From Apium graveolens (lineage: Eukaryota > Streptophyta > Magnoliopsida > Apiales > Apiaceae), in assembly GCF_009905375.1 (NCBI RefSeq), contig NC_133653.1:65135414-65199413 (forward strand): a DNA stretch of 64,000 nucleotides, read 5' to 3'. Each line of letters begins with the position of its first letter. The stretch's first letter is position 1. This document shows positions 12,801 through 24,672 of the stretch, piece after piece. A program made the translations under genes and the position numbers. Under the pieces are notes generated by a model that was given only the letters and a program-made list of their open reading frames with translations, searched no databases and was not told the origin of the DNA.

Positions 12801-13592
12801 TCAAAATCCTGGTGGTACGTAGCTCAACTCCTCCTGCAATGCCTCTAGCACTGCCTCGGTAAGTCCCAATGCTCTGCGATATGCTGTCTCCGCACTAAGA
12901 TCCTGCTGTCTCAACTCAGTAAGCTGCTGCGAACTAACCCGGTGAATATGATGTAGCCTCTCTCTCAGTATATAATCCGGTCGTAATGCTCTGATAGGAC
13001 CATCCGTCTATGTCTCATACAACCCAAGGATCTCCCTACACTGGTTCTGCCATCTAATCCTCTCCTCCCTCTCTGCCTGAAAGCGCTGGTAAGTCACGGT
13101 ATGATGCTCCCGAAGATCAGTGCTGGAACCTCGAGAAGGTAATGGTCCATCCACCACAATATCATCCATACACTCTGGCTGAGGAAACTGATAAACTCCT
13201 GGAACAGGTGCATAAATGGCTAATGGGGTAGGAAATAAGACAGGCTGCTCCATCGGCGCATACACTGGTGGCTCTGCCTCTAGCTCCATATGTGGCAGCT
13301 CTGGAATCTCGACTGGTGGCATAGGAATCTGAGGCTCTAAATCCTCCCACCGCGGAAGATCAATCATGTCAGGAATATCGAACATCGGGAACTCTAGTGG
13401 TGGAAAATCTGGTATCTCTGGCTCAAAATATGGAAAATAATCTACAAAACCTGGTACCTCTGGGGGAAGTGGTATCTCTGGTGCTGGCTCAGGTGGCAAT
13501 GGAGGTAAGATCTGCTCTAACACTGGGGCTACTACCGGTGCATCCCCTGGATCTGTCTCGGTCCTCTCCGTAGATGATGATAAAGAAGCCAT
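12801..13592 (-). pseudogene. Proline-rich accessory ORF upstream of gag in element A
   Basis: Unrecognised protein encoded in element sense between the primer site (13758-13769) and gag (12358). From ATG 13592 it is open for 194 codons to a TAG (13005-13007), then continues in the same frame to TGA 12801-12803, giving a likely original length of 263 aa. Residues 20-150 are dominated by Pro, Glu and hydrophobics in short repeats (PPLPPEPAPEIPLPPEVP, PQIPMPPVEIPELPHMELE), a disordered acidic composition. The C-terminal third is basic then helical (QAEREERIRWQNQ, TELRQQDLSAETAYRR). No Cys/His cluster, signal peptide or membrane segment is visible. Ogre/Tat elements are known for an ORF before gag, but this element otherwise looks like Tekay/Del. 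Function unknown; coding status is inferred from length and composition. Confidence 0.6.
12804..13007 (-). pseudogene. C-terminal part of the proline-rich ORF beyond the TAG
   Basis: Sixty-seven further codons remain open in the same frame after TAG 13005-13007. They encode a charged helical segment rich in Glu, Gln and Leu, ending in YVPPGF and a TGA. This supports the TAG being a late mutation (perhaps CAG to TAG) rather than the true end. Confidence 0.5.
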
Positions 13593-13757
13593 CTAATATA
13601 CATAAAAATAATAACACAAAAACAATCAAATCACAATCCTAAACTCATAACTTCTAATCACATAGACAAATAATCCTAACATTCTTACTCTCATCCTATC
13701 TCATTTTTCCTATCTTATCTTAGCCCTAACGTTCTTGTTTTCAAAGGTCAAACCTAA

Positions 13758-13769
13758 GCTCTGATGCCA
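13758..13769 (-). other. Primer binding site of element A
   Basis: The minus strand reads TGGCATCAGAGC two bases inside the 5' LTR end. It matches the common plant initiator-Met tRNA site TGGTATCAGAGC with one change. Confidence 0.85.
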
Positions 13770-13771
13770 AC

Positions 13772-16700
13772 TGTAACACCCTCCAAATCCGGGGTATAGA
13801 TTTGGGGCATTACTAATATTAACTACACATTAGTCTTGCACAAGCGGAATATAATTAGAATAATTACCCCGAACTACTGCTATCAGGATCTTTTAAGGTT
13901 AAGATCTGAAAACAAGAACCACATACTAACTTTATTACAAACCAAATAAAAACAATCCGTCTCAAGAACTCTCTTTATTACAAAACTTTATTCTATCTAC
14001 ATGCTCACCACTCAACTTTTATTCAAACCATAATAGTACTTATCCTGTTACACCTTATCTGATAACTCAAAGCTCTCTTCAGGGATATGGATGAACACCC
14101 TTGGTATAAGAGGGTCCCGCTGCTTGACTCGCTTCTTGACTACGCGGGTTCTGATGGGTTTCATTCTCTACCTTAACTGTAAGACAATAGGAATAACAAT
14201 AAAAGAGGATGAGCCAAAATTGCTCAACAAGCCTGCAACAATATAGATAGTATAAAGAGAGAGAAATAAGTGAACCAATAAGCTGCTGGTTTGATCAACC
14301 ATCTGAGTCTGTATAGACTAATAATTTGCCAATACTGGCGAGTGCCAAATGAACAAGACTGGAAACAAGAACCAACATATGCACTATAACCCGCTGATCA
14401 GTCAGGATACAGTGCGAATCTATACCCAACTGTATAGATCCAACCAACATAAGGAGTACTCAGGCAGCTATGGCCTATTAATTAAAGGTCTGAGTAAAAC
14501 CCATCCTGTATCGTAACCATCCAGTCCAAAGTTTAGCATCCGGAACAATCGGAATGCTTTTGATGTATCCCAACATCAAGATATATCATAATATATGTAA
14601 CAAGGGTAAAAATATTGGAATATAAATAGAGGATTCAATAAATTGGGAGAAATCAAGAATCGAAATGAAATAGAAACAAGAATCAATAGATATGTATCAG
14701 TGCATATGAACAAGAATTATCAAAGTGTAATTGATATGTAAAATGGAATATAATTCACTATTCTGAATTTAGAATAGGGGAAAAACTTGCCTCGCACGTA
14801 CTTAACCTGATTCAACTCACCGCCTTCTGTCCCTAGCTTACTCTGCCTTGCTAACACTGAACCAATCATGGAAAGATAGTTGTTTAGATAACTTACTATA
14901 TACGTGTATCTGGAATTGATATCACGTAACCTTATCAGTCTACCCATGCGTTTCTATCTGATTCGCATATATACACATATATTGATATAGCACATAGGTT
15001 CACATAATCACATAAAGCACATAGCACATAAAGCACATAATCAATTTTTAGACTTATAATTATTTTTAGAATTGATTCTAGACTCATACCTGCATTAACT
15101 AGCCTTATTTGACTTTATTATAATTTTTCGGGATTATTCGATTAAATTATACCCCTATTAGGGCCTACGAACTATTAATTATCACCAAACCATTCTCTTT
15201 TGGAGGAAATTATAACTCACAATTATTTTTATTGGATTCGTTTCATTTTTCTGAGTCTAGGGGTCTTCGTTTCGCTCAAATCGGATTAACGGTTGAATTA
15301 TTATGAATTAAACAAGATTTAATTAATTAATAATTAATTATAATTAAATAATCCTTAATTACATTTTAAATAATTAACTAATAATTATTGTATTTAAAAT
15401 AATTAATCCCTAATTATTAGGATTAATTACTATTTATTACAATTATTTACAAATTATTATCACTTACTCGATTAGATCGATTATTTACAAATAACTAATC
15501 GATACAAATAACTGATACGATACTTATCGAATAAATAAATATTATTCGAATCATAATTCAACGAGCAACTACTCGTATAAATACGAGCTACTCGCGATTC
15601 TCGAATAACTATCGAACTGTTATTATTATTATTATAACGTATACAATTTGTTAATTAATTATCGATATTTAATTATTCGATACGAATAATTAGTACGATA
15701 TTCTTCGAATAAATATCGCTCGATTAATAATTCTAACTTAACGAATCATGATTCGAATAGGTACGAGTTACTCGGAATATTTAACTAATTAACGAATTAT
15801 TATTCATATTATTCGATTATTTTTAATCCTTATTTATTAATTGTTTACCTAATTATTAATTAATTACCTAATTATTAACTAATTAGATAACTAATAAATA
15901 ATTAAATAGATAACTAATTTCAAATTTCTAAATTAATAAAATAATTCAGAAATTATTAATAATACTTTTCAGAATTTAAATATAATTTTTATTTACTTTT
16001 TAGAATTACTAAAACTAATTTTTACTTTGATAAAATATAAATAAATAATTAAAATTCCAGAAACATAATTCTGGAATTGATTTTTGGTTTTATTGGATCA
16101 AACCCCGGGTCGAAACCGGGTTGGAAACCGGGTCGAACCCGGGTCTTCAAGAACACGGCCAGGCTGCCCAGAATCCGGCAATGGTGACCGGTTCCGACGA
16201 GTTTTCCGACGAGCAATTCCCAGCTTCCAGGCCATCGTTTCTGCAAGGTTCTTGTCCCGTTCGACTCCATGTGACTACAGCAACACAACCCCGTTGTCCT
16301 CTTTCGTCTCCGTTGCACAGGTTGTCTTCTCCGACCAAGAACAGAGCATGGGCCGGCGAGCTCCGTCACGAACTCCGGCGGCTTCGATTTGGCACAACCA
16401 CAAACCATTTGAATCGATTCTTTGCAGGTTTTCATTCAAAATCACTCGAGAAACACACCCATGCCAACAACATCGCCTAATAACTCCGGGAACAATTTCT
16501 CCGGCCAAATCAAACAATTTTCCGGCCAAATACTAAACTCACATATTCTTACACGAAAAATTACAAATAATATATCAAAATAAAGCTTATTAGTTCTACA
16601 ATCAAACCCCTATAATCAAAACAATCTCAGATTCATACAAAATCAAAAACGAACTAAAATAAAATTGTATAAACTTGAAACTAAGAACTAACACTTAGAA

Positions 16701-17649
16701 CAATCGTTTGTTCAAATAAATAACATAAATCGATTGTAACCAAGTACAGGAAACTATACCAAGCATCAAAATCAACCCAGAACCCCAGAATCAAAAACCC
16801 CCAATTTCAGTTCATGAACCCTAAAATATGAATTGAAAATCTAAGCATCAAAACATGAAATTGATGGTATGAACAGAAAGTAGAGATCAAGAGCTTTGTT
16901 TTGGTTACTCACATGATCAAAACGGGTAACAGAATCACTCTCAAATCTGCAGTTTAATTCCCTGGTTGTTCTTCACCCCCACTTTCTAATTTTTTTATTT
17001 TCTGATTTTTAACAATTAATTAATGAATAATTAATAATAAAACAGGTATTTATACTAATGAAAATAATACCCCTAAATAAAATTAAGGGTCTAATTATAC
17101 CTCTAATAAAAATATTTGGCCCCAATTTTTACAATTTTTGGGTATTAATAATGAATTTTTAAATATCCAATAAATACAAAATAAATGTCAAAAATTCCCA
17201 AAAATTGTGAATATTACAAAAATGCAAAGAAAAATAATGTATGATAATTTCATGATCATATAAAAATAAAAATGTGATTTTTGTGGGGCTTTTGGTACCC
17301 GAAGGGGTCCGGAAAAGTCGTTTTTTCGCGAAAAAGGTAAATTTGTAAAACATTTAGGGGTTCAGAATATCGATATGGGATAGGGCATTTTTGGCAAAAT
17401 AGGGCCATGATTTGTTTGAAATACGGGCTTTCAAACATAGTTTTTAGCTGTACAGGTTTTGATATAATATATATATATAACTGATGATAAAATGCTCAAT
17501 AAATATCCAAAACACGTTTGGATCAAAACAACCAACACATATCACATAGCAGTTAGGGTTTAACGACTTAACACATTTAACCACATAATAATACACATAA
17601 TTTATCATTATGTATAATATAATACAAGCGTAATTCCTCGGTCATTACA
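13772..17649 (-). repeat. 5' LTR of element A
   Basis: Minus strand from TGTAATGACC (17649) to GGGTGTTACA (13772). It is 3878 bp against 3881 bp in the 3' LTR and almost identical to it. It should hold the promoter for the element. A (TA)n run lies near 17466-17480. The GC-rich block at 16084-16540 keeps open frames on both strands, as in the other LTR, simply because the LTRs are copies. Confidence 0.95.
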
Positions 17650-18095
17650 GTTGCTCACCCTTGCTTTCTTCTTTCATCACACAACAACAGATAGCCAAGA
17701 TGAACATGACCAAGCTCCCAATTCGTGAGCGGATAGGAAACGTTCCACAGTTTCCTGTAGGCGCTGATGCCGTTGTAGCTGAGGTAGGAACTACCAATAG
17801 GCTAGGCTTTCAACTTTTGTTGTACCAAACTTATGTATATTTATAAATTGTAATAATGGCAAGGAAATGTAAATTTATTCAGAAACCCTTTTGAGGTATA
17901 ATGACTTATAATTGTGGAATAAAATGACTTGTGTTATTTTTGGTATTCATCTCTGAGACTATAACTTGTGGGTGTGTGTGTATATTGTGGGGTCACAGTA
18001 CGCAGTAGTTGGTTGACTGTTAAGATTAAGTATTGATAAGGGAAATGGAACTCGTGACAACCCGAATCCCCGACCCCGAATCTGGGGGTGTTACA
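17650..18095 (+). repeat. 3' end fragment of a B-type gypsy LTR
   Basis: Matches the last 440 bp or so of the LTR at 20098-24227 (from about 23785), including the shared gctcacccttgctttcttc start and the GGGGGTGTTACA terminus. The left side is cut exactly at the end of element A. The right side ends flush at the LTR terminus, and no primer site follows, so this is the right arm of a nested or solo B LTR. It contains an ORF of 61 codons that is just LTR sequence. Confidence 0.8.
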
Positions 18096-18411
18096 GCGAG
18101 AGCTAGGGGTTCAAGTTGAGAAAGCTGAGCTAGTAGGCTTCTTTTGGAATAATTTAAGTCTGTAAAAGTTTGTAATAAAGTTTAATACTCAGTTTGAGTT
18201 TGAATGGTTGTGATTTGAACGATATGTAATATAAGTAGATGTGTGGCTTGTATGCATACTTTAACCTGTTGCGATCCGCGGTAGTTGATAAATAGGGTCA
18301 CTGCATATTATTGTTATTTTTATTATTGTTATAAGCAGGTTATAAATAAGATGTGTGTGTGTGTGTGTGTGTGGACCCCAAACTTCTGACCCGAGTTTGG
18401 AGGGCGCCACA
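18096..18411 (+). repeat. 3' end fragment of another LTR (family G)
   Basis: AT-rich sequence ending in ggaccccaaacttctgaccc and gagggcgccaca, the style of a gypsy LTR terminus ending in CA. No other copy lies in the window, so the family call is inference. It contains a (GT)n microsatellite at about 18352-18373. It abuts copia coding sequence on the right. Confidence 0.5.
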
Positions 18412-20097
18412 ATAACCTTTGTCACAGATTTGACTAACACTCAGCAGATTGTGTTTAAGTCCTGAGACTAGAGTTACTTCTTTAATGATGACATTCCCAA
18501 GATTGATATTGCCATATCCCAGTGCTTTTCCAATGTTGCCATCTCCATAAGAAACTTGGACCTATTTTCTCCACAAAGTCTGATAACAGGGCTTTATTTC
18601 CAGTCATATGTCCTGAGCATCCACTGTCCAGAACTAGGATGTTTTTCCTGTTGCCCTGCAATCACAAAGACCACTAATGATTAGTTTTAAGGACCCAGAC
18701 TTGTTTGGATCCTTTGGCCTTATTAAGTTTGTTAACATTTACAGCGAATTTAGCATCAGAGTTTATGTTAACATTTTTTATCAGCAATTACACTATCAGA
18801 CTTTGTATCAGAACTTACACTAGAAGGAACAATGCTAACTTTCTTTAAAGAAGGTTTTATTTGATAATAATCCTAGTACAAACTATGATATTCCTTACAA
18901 GTATAAATGGAATGTCATAAAGTACCACAATGAAAACAAGGATTTTGTGGCCTATATCTAACAGACTGACTCTTAACTCCTGACTTTGAAGGTAATGAGT
19001 TTATGTTCTTATTCTTCCTGTAAAAAGAAGCCAGATGGTTAGAACTTCCACAGTTATGACATGTTTTTCTAGGAGCATTAGGAACAGGCTTATAATCATT
19101 GCTTTTATTTACACCTTCCTTTCCATTCCTATTTTTCCTAGGTGACTTTACCTTGTTTACATTCTTAACTTCTTTCAGCTTATGCTTAAACTGCTTCTTT
19201 ATCATTAAGCCTACATTTACTTCAGTTGTCTTTTCCTGTTTTAGTTTGTCAGAAGTTAATTCTCTTTAACTTCTGATTTCTCAGTATCAGACTTTACAGC
19301 TACAAACTTAACAGGTTTTAGCTTTGGCTTTTGTTTAACAACTATAGGCTTAATTTCTACAGTTCCTTTATCATTCTTATCATCTCCATAACCTAAGCCC
19401 TCTTTCCAGTTTCCACTACTTAACAAATTCTGAGTTGTTCTGCCAGAGTTAGTCCAAGTCCTGATAATCTCTCTTTCCTTTTCTAACTCAATTTTTATAG
19501 ATTCATTCATTTTAAGTACTTCATCCCTAACATAGAAGGCATCATATCTATCTTTCTGAGTTTGATGGAACATGACTAACTCTTTTTCTAAATAATCATT
19601 CCTCTTTTTACAAGCAAGATTTTCAGAAGTTAATCTTTCACATGTTAAAGTTTGATCTCTATAACTAATGAACATGGTTTTAAGATATCTTCTCAACTCA
19701 TTAATATCATCAGTATGAAAGGCATAAGTAGTTTGAGGTACCTTTAACTCAGCAGCTTCAGAACTGCTATCAGCATTTGCCATATCAACATTTGCCATCA
19801 AGGCATAGTTCTCCTCACTTTCAGAATCTGAAGTGTCTGTCCAGCTTTTCTTCTTTGTGACAAGAGCCTTGCCTTTGTCACTCTTCACTTTCTTACAATC
19901 AGGAGATATGTGGCCTTTCTCACCACAGTTGTAGCATTTGACATTTGTGTAATCTCCTCTGTCAGACTTCCCCCTTTGCCTTCAGATTTTCTGAAACTCT
20001 TCTTATCAGAACTTGCACCTTTGCTGGAAAACCTCTTTCCCTTTCTGAATTTCCTGTATGCAATCCTTGTGATTCCTTTCACCATAAGAGCACACAA
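18412..20097 (-). pseudogene. Copia C0: gag zinc-finger region to GAG-pre-integrase fragment
   Basis: Minus-strand homologue of 35697-37388 of copia C1. It covers the gag C-part (CHNCGSSNHLASF near 19040; a second partial knuckle NPCFHCGTL at the end of the frame, 18915), a Ser/Glu/Lys-rich spacer (TDTSDSESEENYALMAN near 19830), a helical block ending in NWKEGLGYGDD, and at 18420-18650 the protease/pre-integrase start. Open pieces are 18915-19205, 19256-19888 and 19885-20097. They are in different frames, so at least one frameshift has occurred. The right end at 20097 is interrupted by element B. It is a third copy of the C family, distinct from C1 and C2. Confidence 0.85.
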
Positions 20098-23000
20098 TGT
20101 AATAACCCCAATTTTTGGAAATTTTTTGAAACCCTTATGAATAGTGTTTTTGCTGAATGAGAAAACTTTTCATGCCACACTAGGTAGGGGTTCTTTTATG
20201 GATATTCTGAGATTTTATTGGCACTCTATATGACATATAAGTGTATGTAAAGATCGTCAGAATCCAATTACGAACACTTTGATTTTTCTCGGAAATCCAC
20301 TAGATACGGAAAGAATTGAGTATAAGGTAACAGGATAAAAGGATTAAAATTAAAGGATTATAAGAGAGGATCATAAAAGGAATATAGTATTGAGAAAGGT
20401 TAAGGAAACCCAAGTAATAAGATCCCGGGTATGATCCCTCAAACGATTAACGAAAACGAAAGTTAAGCGAACCGTATAACAGATCAGCGGTCATTAAGCA
20501 AACAATTAGGAAGTTAATCAAGGAGGTTAGGGATGATGAGGTCATCCAACCAATAAGAAAGGGCAAGTAAGGGATGATGACATCATAAGCATGACATAAA
20601 CATGACATAAGGGGAAGGAGATGTGGTTGATTTAAAACCACACAAAGTCAAGGTTAGAAAGGTAATTACCCAAAAAAAACAAAAAACAACCAAGCTAGCC
20701 AAAACAAATCAAAGCAAACACAAAAAATTATATCATTCCTTCAACATTGCTCTCGGCTTTTTCTTCTTTTCAAAGGAAGAAAAATCAAAAATCAAGTTCC
20801 AAGCATTGTTAAATCACAAGGTAATTATCTAAGGTTCCTTCTACATAGATATGGATATCCTATAAGTTTAAGCTTCTAATTCCTTCACAATCTCTTCCAA
20901 TAAATCAAGGAAGAAGATGGTGAATAGTAACCTTCAAGAAATAACTTTGGTTTTCTTGATTTTTTATGAAAGTTCAAGGTAGCTTAAGCATAGATCAAGG
21001 CTTCCATGGGTATTCCAAAGATCTTTCATTGATTAAAAGCTTCAAGGAAGGTATAACATCTCCAAACCCTAGCTTTACTTTGTATATTAGGATGATTTTG
21101 ATAGTTATGGTAAAGTAGCTTGATGCTTGTTGGTTTAGAGTTTGGGTTGGAATGGTAGTGAATTGAAGGTTGAAATCTTATGGTTTGGTTAAAGGACTTA
21201 AGTATAGTTTAAATTCAAGTTTAAGAATAAGTATAAATTTTTAATGTTGAGTTGATTGGGGCTGTTATGATGTAGTGAGGATGGATTTTGGTTGTATGGA
21301 TGGATTGGGATTGATTGGTGGTTGAATTGGAATGGTATAAAATTGGGAAATCGCGTAAACATAGCCGTCGTAATGTCCGATTTACTTTAGACTGCTTTTG
21401 TTCATAACATTAGGACCCGAGAACTCCCTGCTAGGTTTTGACCATTTCCATGTTTAGATAGTTCATGTTACGAGCTTCGTTTTGATATGTGGTTCGTTCG
21501 ATTCCGATGTACGGTTTAGGAGAAACGGCCATTTTAAGTAACGACGTTTCGCGACCGAACCATTACTCCTCGCCTTACTTTGAAACCTTGGTTAAGGATC
21601 TTAAAGGACTAATTGGGGTATGAAACAATTATGTTAAGTGTATTAGGCAGTTGGTAAGGTACTCGCGAAAGAATCGCCTTAAAACCCTTAATGGTTAATT
21701 TATTAAAAATGGTGGAGCCGAGAGTACTTGAGCGACTTAAGTGAATCGTTAAGCACGAAAGCGAACGTTAGGACTCTAAATGGTTAAAGTCTAGTTTCTT
21801 AAGCGACCGGGGTTTAATTCTGACTTATGTTGTTGTTCATAGGTTATCGGACCCACTCTAAGCTTAAGCCTATCCGGGAGCACTCAGACAAGTTTTCTAC
21901 CCGTATAACTGTTGTTGTGATGTGCATGTGTTTATGCATGATCTTGCGATAAATGCATATTTGTTATTAGCAAATTCTTGCGATATATTGTAGCATGTGA
22001 TATGGTATATATGCATGCCTTTTTCATATTCTTGATATCTAATTGTTGATTAAAATGCTTATAGTTGCATAATACCTATGCTAGAGATAAGTAGTAGTTG
22101 CGTATACCCTTAGTATAGGGGACCCAAAGGTAAACATTTTCTAAACCGGGAGTCGATGTTCCCGAGTATAATATATATATATATATATATAATAGTTTCA
22201 AAACTATTATTCGAATAAGGTTTATTCGATAACTTTATTTTATTAATGAATATTATTTGAATATTCATTAGGGCTTATGACTCCGTTTATTTTATTAATG
22301 AATATTATTTTGAATATTCATTCGAGGACTTATGACTCCGATTATTTATAATATTCTTTATTTTTTAAAGAATAATGTGTCATAATCAAACTTACTTTTG
22401 ATTATTCAAATAAAGATTACTTTCGTATAAGTATCTTTGGTTATTTAATATCATTTCAAGTATAAGTTTTACAACTTCTACTTCAATTATTTTTATAAAG
22501 ATTATTCTTTATGGGAATATTATTTAAATAATAATATTCAGATATTTTCTAATATATGGGACTGATTTATTTTATAAATCAGCATTACTCCAAACATTCT
22601 TAAAAATGTTTTCGAGTCTTCAAAATGATTTTAAAAGTTAGAGCGGATCCCAAAACTCATTTTTTATTTAAGATCTCCTTTCGAAGGGGATTTAAATACT
22701 CGCTCAAAACCTGAGGGATCCGGCTCTGTGGTGTTTTTATATTCGCAACAAGGTTGCTGTTTGATAAAAGTTTTGATTACTTACCCAACACTCGGGAAGT
22801 AAAATTCTTGGAACAAGTTAATCCATTAACAGGCATCGCCTGGGAAATATCGGTGAGTTTCCTTTCCAACTAGATACGACTTCTTGGTGGAGCCGTATCA
22901 ACAAGTTTCTACTTGGGGAAAGGGGGACGAGCTTTACGTTTCAGAGTCATGGATTTCATCTGAACTAGGAGTGGCGTAAGTGGTCGAGTGGCGCCGGCCC

Positions 23001-24227
23001 AGCCTTATTATATTGGCCCAAATGGCCTGGAAGTTCCGCTAAGACGGTCCATTCCTTAGGAGTCCAGTGTTCGGTTGACAAGTAAATCCGACAGGTTCTC
23101 CTCTACATGTAGAAAATGGTGGGGTTGCACTACTACGACTGATCATCGTAAGTGGTCTTCCTGGCGCGGCAAACTCCCGTAATGAGTTCATCATCCAATT
23201 GGATATTTCTGCAACACTACCCAGAGCACTTCGATAGAAAGGCTACGGTTGGGCGATTGTTGAGTGTTGGCAGGGTCAAGTTTTCAAAATGATGTTTGCA
23301 TCAAATGAAGTATCTCGTAACTTCATTTTATTTTGATGATATTTTAAAGATTGATCTATACAAGTTTGTCTTGTAGCTTAATCTATGGATGAACTATTTA
23401 CTTGAACGGTGGTAGTTCAAGTAGTATTCGGAAAAGATATAAGTATATTGGAGTATCTTGTAACTTCATCTTTTAAACTTATATCTAGTAAATGATTATC
23501 TTATGCATGTCAAAGATTTTCAGAAAAACGTTGAGACAAGGTTAGATATATGAGATCACCTTGCAACGATATTTTTATACAGTTATAAACTGGAACTCTG
23601 TGTATTATACATGTCAGAGGATTCAAAGATTTGAAAAGTATATATGTATATATATACTGAATATTTTGCGACTTCATCGCATTAAGATATCAAACTTGGT
23701 TCATTTCTTTTGACCAAGACTTTCATGAGTACTATGAGAAGCTCATATATTGTTAATCATTATACATATTATTTTGGTGGGCTTGTGCTCACCCTTGCTT
23801 TCTTCTTTCATCACACAACATCAGATAGACAAGATGAACAGGACCAAGCTCCCAATTCGCGAGCGGATAGGAAACGTTCCGCAGTTTCCTATAGGCGTTG
23901 ATGTCGCTGTAGCTGAGGTAGGAACTACCAATAGGCTAGGCTTTCAACTTTTGATGTACCAGATTATGTATATTTATGAATTGTAATAATGGCAAAGAAA
24001 TGTAAATTTATTCAGAAACCCTTTTAAGGTGTATTGGCATATAATTGTGGAATAAAATGACTTGTGTTATTTTTGGATATTCATCTCTGAGACTATAACT
24101 TGTGGTGTGTGTGTTTATTGTGGGGTCACAGTACAGAGTAGTTGATTTTTATTAAGATTGGGTGTTATTAAGGGAAATGGAACTCGTGACAACCCGGATC
24201 CCCGACCCCGGATTTGGGGGTGTTACA
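20098..24227 (+). repeat. 5' LTR of element B (4130 bp)
   Basis: TG...CA ends; the start repeats at 29693 and the end repeats in the fragment 17650-18095. It includes a (TA)n tract (about 22169-22190), a dense hairpin block (22191-22611) and a 52-bp tandem duplication within it. The 60-80 codon ORFs inside are not credible genes. Confidence 0.92.
22191..22611. repeat. Array of about nine short hairpins in LTR B
   Basis: Successive inverted repeats: AATAGTTT/AAACTATT (22191-22208), CGAATAA/TTATTCG (22212-22228), TAATGAATATT/AATATTCATTA (22244-22270), its duplicate (about 22298-22322), ATTCTTT/AAAGAAT (22353-22373), AATCAAA/TTTGATT (from 22384), GAATATTATT/AATAATATTC (22516-22540), CTGATTTAT/ATAAATCAG (22562-22582) and AAACATT/AATGTTT (22592-22611). 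Loops are short, mostly 2-7 bases. Confidence 0.75.
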
Positions 24228-24231
24228 GAAA

Positions 24232-24243
24232 TGGTATCAGAGC
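24232..24243 (+). other. Primer binding site of element B
   Basis: TGGTATCAGAGC, a perfect match to the plant initiator-Met site, four bases after the LTR end at 24227. Confidence 0.9.
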
Positions 24244-24672
24244 TAAGCGTTATAAACCTCAGAGATGATGTGACGTTAAGATAATAAGTTCACTAAGATA
24301 ATAAGAACTCTTGCCAAGTTCATAGTCGGGCTACCTAACGTAGTACTGACAGTTAAAACCCTTATGGGAACCCTTATAAATATCGTGATAGAAGCGTAGT
24401 TCGTTATCGTATATGGTAGCGGGACTCCGAACCCTGAGGTTGAGGAGCAACAACGCGATGATGTTTTATTACTTATTGGAGATCAGATGTGGATCCGATA
24501 GAGCGTCCTAACGCGGACCGGATGATGTTCATATTGAGGATGTAGCGGTTGAGGATGTTGTCCTAGAAGGGATTTTGCTGAGGAGGATCCCGTGAGGATC
24601 CTGACAAGAATGAATAAAGGACCACTGAGGAATTGATGACCATGGTTAGGGCAACTACCAGAGGTAGGATTG
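24244..24672 (+). other. Leader of element B
   Basis: Untranslated leader after the primer site. It shows short runs rich in gaggat repeats but no supported ORF. Confidence 0.5.

Larger units (their letters stand above)
3881..17649 (-). mobile_element. Nearly complete Ty3/gypsy element A (Tekay/Del-like)
   Basis: Order on the minus strand: 5' LTR (13772-17649), primer site, proline-rich ORF (12801-13592), gag-pol in one frame (7802-12358), polypurine tract, 3' LTR (3881-7761). The two LTRs differ by eye at only about one base per hundred, so insertion was recent. Long LTRs, an initiator-Met primer site, a single gag-pol frame and the C-terminal ESTWELESEMLERYP block fit chromoviruses of the Tekay/Del lineage (family knowledge; lineage call is inference). 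There is no target-site duplication: the five bases outside are tatac on the left and gttgc on the right, which suggests recombination after insertion. Confidence 0.9.

Noticed and set aside
3881..17649. Element A as an Ogre/Tat element because of its pre-gag ORF and long LTRs
   Set aside because: Initiator-Met primer site, single gag-pol frame, one RNase H and the Tekay-like C-terminus argue against it.
18352..18373. GT microsatellite as a regulatory site
   Set aside because: Simple repeat inside an LTR fragment; no further support.
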